Positions 1 to 5,181 of a stretch of DNA of 7,334 nt are shown one piece after another. The notes below the pieces were generated by a model. The model was not told the origin of the DNA, did not search any database, and saw only the letters and a list, made by a program, of their open reading frames with translations. Each line of letters starts with the position of its first letter. The stretch's first letter is position 1. This DNA is from Chitinophaga pinensis (lineage in GTDB: Bacteria; Bacteroidota; Bacteroidia; M30B66): contig CALQRR010000075.1 in the NCBI GenBank assembly GCA_943333015.1, positions 1 to 7,334 of the forward strand, written 5' to 3'. Both the position numbers and the translations under genes were made by a program.

Positions 1-407
1 ACAACGACATTTATTTTGGACGCAACGAAACCAGTGGATTGTGGTCACAGCAAATGACGATGACCGATGGTGGTTTTAAAGTGGGAACATCACGTGGCCA
101 AACCTGGGATTATTTAGCAACGCTGAATGTAAAAACCAGTCTGCCCGGTAAACTTCCCTTAAAGTTGTATGCTGATTTTGGAACGTATTTGAACGGGGAA
201 ACCGATCGGGACGAATTGAACTATACTGCCGGGGCGATTATCTCGCTTATTCCCGAAAATTTCGAGATTTATATTCCTTTGATTGTTTCAACAAAAATTC
301 AGAAATCATTGGACTTAAACAATGTCAATTTTGGAGAACGCATTCGGTTTGTGATCAATCTGCGGGCATACAATCCGGTTCGTGCAGTCAGAGCGCTTAA
401 TTTCTGA
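1..407 (+). CDS. C-terminal end of a probable M1 family metallopeptidase (5' partial)
   Basis: The gene enters from the left edge; the first complete codon is at 3 and 134 residues are visible before the TGA at 405-407. The frame is open from the first base, so the true start lies outside the window. The visible part opens with FGRNETSGLWSQQ, continues with DGGFKVG and repeated short strands of alternating polar and hydrophobic residues, then an FEIYIPL segment and GERIRFVINL near the end, finishing with an aromatic residue. From memory this pattern (GRxE...GLxSxQ...FK, then 'YFEIYFP' and 'EKIRFVF') is the C-terminal part of large Bacteroidota M1 aminopeptidase-like proteins. The zinc motifs HEXXH and GAMEN, which would prove it, lie upstream and cannot be seen. 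The strand-rich tail could also fit another exported or outer-membrane protein. It is followed after 2 bases by lpxH, so the two are probably co-transcribed. Confidence 0.62.
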   Translation, partial: NDIYFGRNETSGLWSQQMTMTDGGFKVGTSRGQTWDYLATLNVKTSLPGKLPLKLYADFGTYLNGETDRDELNYTAGAIISLIPENFEIYIPLIVSTKIQKSLDLNNVNFGERIRFVINLRAYNPVRAVRALNF

Positions 408-409
408 GT

Positions 410-1156
410 ATGGGAAAAGGCATTTACTTCGCCAGCGATTTTCATCTTGGAATTCCCGACCATGCGCGCAGTCTGGAACGGGAAAAGAAAATCATCCGTT
501 GGCTGGATCATGTTTCGCCCGATGCCGAACGCATTTACCTCATGGGAGATGTGTTTGACTTTTGGTTTGAATATTCCTACAGTGTACCGAAGTATTTTGT
601 CCGCCTGTTAGGAAAACTGGCCACGCTCACCGATGCGGGAATTGAAATCCATCTGTTTACTGGCAATCACGATATGTGGGCGTTTGACTATCTCGAAAAA
701 GAAGTTGGTTTGATCATTCACCGAAATCCAATTGTGATTGAACATCAGGGCAAGAAAATGTATCTCGGTCATGGTGATGGACTCGGGCCGGGTGATTATG
801 GCTATAAAGTGATCAAGAAGATTTTTGCCAGCAAAGTCTGTCAATGGCTTTTTGCACGCTTGCATCCCAATTTGGGTATTGGCATAGCCGATTACTGGTC
901 GAGAAGAAGCCGGGCGGCCAATCCGGAAAAGGAAGTTTTTTTAGGCGAGGAAAATGAATGGTTGATGGTTTATGCCAAAGAGCAACTCGCCTTGCAGCCG
1001 GATCTGAATTATTTTGTTTTTGGACATCGTCACTTGCCGCTCGATTTGACCGTTGGAGAAAATTGCCGGTACGTGAATTTGGGGGATTGGTTTAATTGGT
1101 GTTCGTATGCAGAACTTCGGGATGGCAAATTGCAGCTGAAGTATTTCGAAGAATAA
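410..1156 (+). CDS. lpxH: UDP-2,3-diacylglucosamine diphosphatase (LpxH-type metallophosphoesterase)
   Basis: This 248-residue cytoplasmic enzyme of lipid A synthesis hydrolyses UDP-2,3-diacylglucosamine to lipid X and UMP at the inner face of the membrane. All calcineurin-like metal-binding blocks are present in order: SDFHLG (D10, H12), GDVFDFW (D47, D50), GNHDMW (N86, H87), GHGDGLG (H121) and GHRH (H206, H208). The basic helical region between residues about 130 and 190 corresponds to the lipid-binding cap of LpxH. The length is close to the roughly 240 residues of E. coli LpxH. ATG at 410 sits 2 bases after the preceding stop with no Shine-Dalgarno sequence, as usual in Bacteroidota; translation coupling to the upstream gene is likely. 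The assignment to LpxH rather than a general phosphoesterase rests on the GDVFDFWFE block, the cap and the overall length. Confidence 0.9.
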   Translation: MGKGIYFASDFHLGIPDHARSLEREKKIIRWLDHVSPDAERIYLMGDVFDFWFEYSYSVPKYFVRLLGKLATLTDAGIEIHLFTGNHDMWAFDYLEKEVGLIIHRNPIVIEHQGKKMYLGHGDGLGPGDYGYKVIKKIFASKVCQWLFARLHPNLGIGIADYWSRRSRAANPEKEVFLGEENEWLMVYAKEQLALQPDLNYFVFGHRHLPLDLTVGENCRYVNLGDWFNWCSYAELRDGKLQLKYFEE

Positions 1157-1159
1157 GCA

Positions 1160-1181
1160 AAAAGTCAGTTCTGCTGATTTT
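1160..1181 (+). terminator. Weak terminator-like hairpin after lpxH
   Basis: AAAA-G-TCAG at 1160-1168 can pair with CTGATTTT at 1174-1181 (8 pairs, one bulged G, 5-base loop), and the 3' arm ends in four T. It begins 3 bases after the lpxH stop. The stem is AT-rich and the T run is short, so efficient termination is uncertain. Confidence 0.3.
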
Positions 1182-1228
1182 AATTGATATTATTCCAGTT
1201 ATATGACAATCTCATTCCGGCAAAAATA

Positions 1229-1257
1229 ACAGAGAATGATTTATAAACAATCTCTGT
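1229..1257. repeat. 7-bp inverted repeat upstream of dnaB
   Basis: ACAGAGA (1229-1235) and TCTCTGT (1251-1257) are perfect inverted copies separated by 15 bases. The right arm touches the expected -33 region of the promoter-like site at 1255-1283. It could be a protein-binding operator or a hairpin. CTCT (1252-1255) can instead pair with AGAG (1260-1263) around a GTGG loop. An 8-base direct repeat ACAATCTC occurs at 1206-1213 and 1247-1254. Confidence 0.4.
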
Positions 1258-1283
1258 GGAGAGCTTGCCGAGTGGTATATTTG
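1255..1283 (+). promoter_or_regulatory. Candidate Bacteroidota promoter for dnaB
   Basis: TATATTTG at 1276-1283 matches the Bacteroidota -7 element TAnnTTTG exactly. TGTG at 1255-1258, 17 bases upstream, matches the -33 element TTTG in 3 of 4 positions. The -7 element ends only 7 bases before the dnaB ATG at 1291, so a transcript from it would be leaderless or nearly so. The weak -33 and this closeness limit confidence. Confidence 0.45.
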
Positions 1284-1290
1284 TCATCCG

Positions 1291-2862
1291 ATGAAAGAGA
1301 ACGCACCCTCCAGCAACGCCGATAAGAAAAAACGCATTTATTCCGGAGTGAATGTCAACCCGTATGATGCAGGCATAGGCAAATTACCGCCACAGGCTGT
1401 TGATGTGGAAGAGGCCGTTTTGGGTGCTTTGATGCTTGACCGGGATTCACTGGCAAACGTGATTGATTCGTTAAAACCGGAGACGTTTTACCGGGATGAG
1501 CACCAGCGGATTTTCGGGGCTATTTTCGAATTGTTTGCCTCGTCCAAGCCGGTGGATATGCTCACGGTGGTTCAGGAATTAAAAAAACGTGGAGAGCTGG
1601 ATTTGGTAGGCGGCGTTCCGTATATCACATCGCTGACGAACCGCGTTGCATCCACAGCCAACATTGAATACCATACCCGAATTCTGAATCAGAAGCAGAT
1701 TCAACGCGAGCTGATCCGAGTTTCGAGTGAGATTATTAAAGACGCATACGAAGAAAGTACGGATGCGCTGGAACTACTTGATAAAGCAGAGAAAAACCTG
1801 TTTGCTGTAGCAGAAGGCAACATCAAGAAGAACTTTTCGAAGATGAGTGAGCTCGTTTCGGAAGCGAAGAAGCAGATTGAAAAAGCAGGTCAGCAGCAAG
1901 ATGGTTTGAGTGGAATCCCATCCGGATTTATGGCACTTGATCGCTTTACGGCAGGATGGCAAAAATCGGATTTGGTTATTCTGGCGGCTCGTCCAGGTAT
2001 GGGTAAGACTGCTTTTGTGCTTTCACTGGCGCGGAATGCAGCAGTCGATTTTAAACGTCCAATTGCGGTGTTTTCGCTGGAGATGTCGAGTATTCAGTTG
2101 GTGATGCGTTTAATTTCCGGAGAAGCAGAGTTGGCGGGTGAGAAACTTAAAAAAGGAGATTTACAGCAGCACGAATGGCATCAACTCGATTCGAAGATTC
2201 GGGAACTGACGGAAGCCCCACTTTTTATTGATGATACCCCTGCCCTATCGATTTTTGAACTGCGTGCAAAAGCCCGTCGACTGAAAGCGAACCACGATAT
2301 TCAGATGATTATTATTGACTACCTGCAGCTGATGACAGCTGGTGGTGATAACCGTGGTGGTGGAAACCGGGAGCAGGAAATTTCACAGATTTCACGATCG
2401 CTCAAAGGGATTGCCAAGGAACTGGAGATTCCGGTGATTGCGCTTTCGCAGCTGAGTCGAAATGTGGAACAGCGGGGCGGAACAAAAGTGCCACAACTGA
2501 GTGACTTACGTGAATCGGGTGCGATTGAGCAGGATGCCGATATGGTTATGTTCATTTACCGACCCGAATATTACAACATTACCGAAAACGAAGACGGATC
2601 GCCTACCAATGGCCTGGCCGAAATTCACATTGCCAAGCACCGTAACGGAGCGCTGGGTGTAGTTCCGTTGAAGTACATCGGACATTTGGCCAAGTTTACC
2701 GACATGGAACAAAATCAAGGTTATGGAAACCGGCCATCGGGATTAACGCCCAATACGGGTTTTGACAGTGCCAGTCCGGAAACGATTACAGTTGGATCGA
2801 AGATGAACAGCAATCCTCCGAGTGGAAGTAATAGCTGGGATGTGGATGCCGTACCTTTTTAA
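1291..2862 (+). CDS. dnaB: Replicative DNA helicase DnaB
   Basis: DnaB is the hexameric 5'-3' helicase that unwinds the chromosomal replication fork and recruits primase. The 523-residue product has the N-terminal domain at about 31-135, beginning with KLPPQAVDVEEAVLGALM; a linker at about 175-205; and a RecA-like domain from about 206. Visible motifs are Walker A ARPGMGKT (233-240, K239, T240), SLEMS (262-266), Walker B IIIDYLQL (D343), SQLSR (386-390), SDLRESGAIEQDAD (404-417) and KHRNGALG (449-456), whose R451 is in the position of the arginine finger. No intein interrupts the Walker A or SQLSR regions, where DnaB inteins often sit. Residues after about 475 form a flexible Gly/Ser/Asn/Pro-rich tail ending WDVDAVPF. 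The start at 1291 gives the short charged leader usual for the family; there is no Shine-Dalgarno sequence. Confidence 0.98.
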   Translation: MKENAPSSNADKKKRIYSGVNVNPYDAGIGKLPPQAVDVEEAVLGALMLDRDSLANVIDSLKPETFYRDEHQRIFGAIFELFASSKPVDMLTVVQELKKRGELDLVGGVPYITSLTNRVASTANIEYHTRILNQKQIQRELIRVSSEIIKDAYEESTDALELLDKAEKNLFAVAEGNIKKNFSKMSELVSEAKKQIEKAGQQQDGLSGIPSGFMALDRFTAGWQKSDLVILAARPGMGKTAFVLSLARNAAVDFKRPIAVFSLEMSSIQLVMRLISGEAELAGEKLKKGDLQQHEWHQLDSKIRELTEAPLFIDDTPALSIFELRAKARRLKANHDIQMIIIDYLQLMTAGGDNRGGGNREQEISQISRSLKGIAKELEIPVIALSQLSRNVEQRGGTKVPQLSDLRESGAIEQDADMVMFIYRPEYYNITENEDGSPTNGLAEIHIAKHRNGALGVVPLKYIGHLAKFTDMEQNQGYGNRPSGLTPNTGFDSASPETITVGSKMNSNPPSGSNSWDVDAVPF

Positions 2863-2864
2863 CG

Positions 2865-2898
2865 GAAACGACAGACTGTTTCAGATTCCACGTGAATC
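2865..2898 (+). terminator. Two tandem small hairpins after dnaB
   Basis: GAAAC (2865-2869) pairs with GTTTC (2878-2882), and directly after it GATTC (2884-2888) pairs with GAATC (2894-2898) around a 5-base CACGT loop. They start 3 bases after the dnaB stop. No T run follows, so this is not a classical intrinsic terminator; it may protect the 3' end or be chance. Confidence 0.25.
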
Positions 2899-2954
2899 CT
2901 AAATAAAGAACGTTTGAGGCGTGGCCTGTTTGCCATTTATTTGGGACAAGCGGT

Positions 2955-2983
2955 TTTGGATGGGTAGTCCTGATGTATATTTG
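2955..2983 (+). promoter_or_regulatory. Candidate Bacteroidota promoter upstream of the leader and the 3266 operon
   Basis: TTTG at 2955-2958, a 17-base spacer and TATATTTG at 2976-2983 match the Bacteroidota consensus (TTTG at -33, TAnnTTTG at -7) completely, apart from a spacer at the short end of the known range. Transcription would begin a few bases after 2983. That leaves about 275 bases of untranslated RNA before the likely start codon at 3266. It is the only strong promoter candidate I find in this gap. Confidence 0.6.
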
Positions 2984-2989
2984 AGACGG

Positions 2990-3190
2990 ATTTTGCGTAA
3001 GCGGTTGAAGCGGTTAGCCCGGACGGAGCCTTGAGAAATGTCTTTGAGTAAATAGTGTCTGCACGTGTAGCATTTACATATAGGCTAAAATCAGGAGCGA
3101 CGGAGGACTAAAAGCGGAAGACGCGACCTGAAGAAAGCGACGTTTGAAGGAGCTTTAAGAAGGATACGCCCCAATGGGTAAAGAAAATAA
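2990..3190 (+). ncRNA. Putative structured leader or small RNA, family unknown
   Basis: These bases have no credible coding frame, lie just after a good promoter candidate, and are rich in purines with repeated AAGCGGTT, AAGCGG and GACGGA words. Complementary segments nest without conflict: GCGTA (2995-2999) with TACGC (3165-3169) as a possible closing stem; TTAGCC (3014-3019) with GGCTAA (3083-3088) enclosing GTAAAT (3048-3053) with ATTTAC (3072-3077); TCAGG-A-GCG (3091-3099) with CGC-GA-CCTGA (3122-3131), an 8-pair stem with an A/GA internal loop; and AAAGC (3134-3138) with GCTTT (3152-3156). The individual stems are short and some could arise by chance. The 'AGCGGTTAGCCCGGA' stretch (3009-3023) resembles, from memory, recurrent intergenic elements in Bacteroidota genomes. 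It could be a regulatory leader of the 3266 gene, an independent small RNA, or a dispersed repeat. Confidence 0.4.
2999..3016 (+). repeat. Tandem 9-base repeat AAGCGGTTG/AAGCGGTTA
   Basis: AAGCGGTT occurs at 2999-3006 and 3008-3015 with a 9-base period. A further copy lies at 2948-2955 overlapping the -33 element, and a shortened AAGCGG at 3112-3117. Together with GACGGA at 2985, 3022 and 3099, this gives the region its repeated-word character. Confidence 0.55.
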
Positions 3191-3265
3191 ATGTTCCATG
3201 TGGGAATTCAGATTGAATTGAACTCTATGCGAAAAATACCGTTCAACAATTCACGTTGCACACTT

Positions 3266-4528
3266 ATGAAACGAATTGTCTTGTTGGCCCTGTTGGTTGT
3301 TTTGATGGGAAGTCAAACCCTGCGTTCGGCGTCTATCCTGATACCGATGGATGAGAGCCAGAAAAACCACCTCAAATCCTACGGCATTGCGTATTGGATG
3401 CTTCAGCACGAGTTGGAAATGTACTGGCTTGTGAATTACCGTGGTGGCAGTTTTATGACGGCTAACAACAAGGCGGTTGAAAACGAATGCATCATTCGGG
3501 GCGTGAGTTACCAGCTGATAGCGGATGCTCAGGCAAATGCCATTTTACAGGAAATAGCGGCACCGGAAGTCAATATGGACGCGGTGAAACTGGAGAAGGC
3601 TCCGAAGGTGGCGGTGTATTCACCGAAAGACAAACAGCCTTGGGATGATGCGGTTACATTGGCGCTGACGTATGCGGAAATTCCGTATGACGTGGTGTAC
3701 GATGAAGAAATTATGAGCGATAAGTTGCCGCTGTACGATTGGCTGCACTTGCATCATGAGGATTTTACTGGTCAGTATGGACGTTTTTGGTATGCCTACC
3801 GGACCCAAAAATGGTATATCGACAACCAGAAAAATGCGGAGGACATGGCCCGCAAGCTGGGTTTTAATAAGGTTTCGGAGTTGAAATTGGCGGTTGCTAA
3901 GAAGATTCGTGATTTTACGGTAGGTGGCGGATTTCTGTTTGCGATGTGTTCGGCAACAGACAGTTATGACATTTCCTTAGCGGCCGATGGAGTAGATATT
4001 TGTGCGGAGATGTTTGATGGAGATGCTGCCGATCCGGCCATGCAGAGCAAGGTTAATTTTGACAATTGTTTTGCGTTTACCGATTTCATCCTGAGTCAAA
4101 ATCCGGTTGAGTATGAGTTTTCGAGTATTGATGCGACTCAATCGCGCCGAATACCGGAGAAGGAAGATTATTTTGCGTTGTTTGAATTTTCGGCGAAATG
4201 GGATCCGGTTCCCACGATGTTGTGTCAAAATCATGAGCGGATTATCAAGGGCTTTATGGGACAGACGACTGCTTTTTTGCGAAAGAATGTCAAAAGCAGT
4301 GTGTTGGTGATGGGCGAAAACAAAGCGGCCAATGAGGTACGGTATATTCACGGGGAATATGGAAAAGGCACGTGGACGTTTTACGGAGGTCATGATCCGG
4401 AAGATTATGAGCATAAAGTGGGTGATCCACCAACGGATTTGTCGCTTCACCCGAATTCACCGGGCTATCGGTTGATTTTGAATAATATTCTTTTTCCGGC
4501 AGCGAAGAAGAAAAAGCAGAAGACCTGA
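3266..4528 (+). CDS. Exported conserved Bacteroidota protein, commonly misnamed 'asparagine synthetase B'
   Basis: I recognise this 420-residue protein, from memory, as the Bacteroidota family that databases often label 'asparagine synthetase B'. Nothing visible supports that name: there is no N-terminal catalytic Cys2 glutaminase domain and no SGGxDS ATP-pyrophosphatase motif. Residues 1-22 form a signal peptide (basic MKR, a hydrophobic IVLLALLVVLMG core, then LRSA before a probable cut) with no lipobox, so it should be periplasmic. Conserved-looking blocks are PMDESQKNHLKSYG (about 27-40), NYRGGSF, AVYSPKDKQPWDDAV (about 116-130), HLHHEDFTGQYG (161-172), GGGFLFAMCSATDS (C228), KWDPVPTM, HGEYGKGTWTFYGGHDPEDY (H376) and LHPNSPGYRLILNN. 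An ATG at 3191 would add 25 residues ahead of the signal peptide, so I prefer 3266. The next gene follows after 10 bases. The true function is unknown. Confidence 0.8.
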   Translation: MKRIVLLALLVVLMGSQTLRSASILIPMDESQKNHLKSYGIAYWMLQHELEMYWLVNYRGGSFMTANNKAVENECIIRGVSYQLIADAQANAILQEIAAPEVNMDAVKLEKAPKVAVYSPKDKQPWDDAVTLALTYAEIPYDVVYDEEIMSDKLPLYDWLHLHHEDFTGQYGRFWYAYRTQKWYIDNQKNAEDMARKLGFNKVSELKLAVAKKIRDFTVGGGFLFAMCSATDSYDISLAADGVDICAEMFDGDAADPAMQSKVNFDNCFAFTDFILSQNPVEYEFSSIDATQSRRIPEKEDYFALFEFSAKWDPVPTMLCQNHERIIKGFMGQTTAFLRKNVKSSVLVMGENKAANEVRYIHGEYGKGTWTFYGGHDPEDYEHKVGDPPTDLSLHPNSPGYRLILNNILFPAAKKKKQKT

Positions 4529-4538
4529 TTTCCACCCA

Positions 4539-5141
4539 ATGCTCTATTTGCGGATCGTATTAGCGGTATTGCTGGTTGGGGTTGTAGTCAAGGCCGATGC
4601 ACAGCGCGACAGTTTGTTGTTTCAATTTGATCAAAGCCGGATTGCGGATCAGAAAACCGGCATGGTGATTTTGGGCAGTTGGGCACTGGGGAATATTGGA
4701 ACCGGGATTGTGCTCAGGAGTCAAGCGCAGGGAGAAGACCTGTACTTTCATCAGATGAATGCCTTGTGGAATACGGTCAATGCGAGTATTGCCGGTTTCG
4801 GGTATTTGAATGCGTTGCGTGAAAGCGCATCGTCGGATCCGGGTGTTGTTTTAGGAAAGCAGCTTAAGCTTGAGAAATCACTTCTTTTCAATACTGGTTT
4901 GGATGTGGCCTATATGGCAACGGGAGCATGGATGCTTGAATATTCGAAAACACAGGGACAGCAAAAACGGAACGATCAGTTCCGCGGATATGGTAGAAGT
5001 TTGGTGCTTCAGGGCGCATTTTTGTTGGTGTTTGATGCCAGCTTTTATGCCATAGAATCGCGTCATTCGCGGGATTTGCAACGCTTGCTGGAGTTGTTTT
5101 ATGTGAGTCCGAGCGGTATCGGATTTCAGAAGAATTTTTAA
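4539..5141 (+). CDS. Small conserved membrane protein, DUF6992-like
   Basis: The 200-residue product has a cleavable-looking signal peptide (hydrophobic 3-17, ADA before Q22) followed by four hydrophobic stretches at about 41-60, 76-93, 113-133 and 152-172, so it is probably an integral membrane protein. The segment LYFHQMNALWNTVNASIAGFGY (split here by function: HQMN at 71-74, then helix two), KLEKSLLFNTGLDVAYM (about 110-126) and GRSLVLQGAFLLVFD (152-166) match what I remember of the DUF6992 family of Bacteroidota. No catalytic motif is evident and no function is known to me. It starts 10 bases after the stop of the exported 3266 gene, which suggests co-transcription and perhaps a shared envelope role. 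The DUF number is from memory. Confidence 0.7.
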   Translation: MLYLRIVLAVLLVGVVVKADAQRDSLLFQFDQSRIADQKTGMVILGSWALGNIGTGIVLRSQAQGEDLYFHQMNALWNTVNASIAGFGYLNALRESASSDPGVVLGKQLKLEKSLLFNTGLDVAYMATGAWMLEYSKTQGQQKRNDQFRGYGRSLVLQGAFLLVFDASFYAIESRHSRDLQRLLELFYVSPSGIGFQKNF

Positions 5142-5181
5142 AGATTCGATCAGGTTGAGTAGCTTGCGTAGATTGTTGACT

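Noticed and set aside
1258..1330. Possible tRNA gene starting GGAGAGC
   Set aside because: Only the acceptor/D-arm-like start is present; no anticodon stem, T-arm consensus or 3' acceptor partner follows and dnaB coding begins at 1291.
1291..2862. Possible intein in DnaB
   Set aside because: The helicase blocks run on without interruption and the 523-residue length is explained by the normal domains plus the C-terminal tail.
2863..3190. Degraded gene or insertion-sequence remnant in the gap after dnaB
   Set aside because: No frame shows protein-like content, and there are no long terminal inverted repeats or target-site duplications; RNA structure and repeated short words explain it better.
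3266..3340. Lipoprotein signal on the 3266 product
   Set aside because: No cysteine follows the hydrophobic core in a lipobox arrangement; the LRSA end fits signal peptidase I.
3977..4450. 157-codon open frame on the - strand
   Set aside because: Antisense to the well-conserved exported protein; its Arg/Ile-rich translation is typical of a shadow frame.
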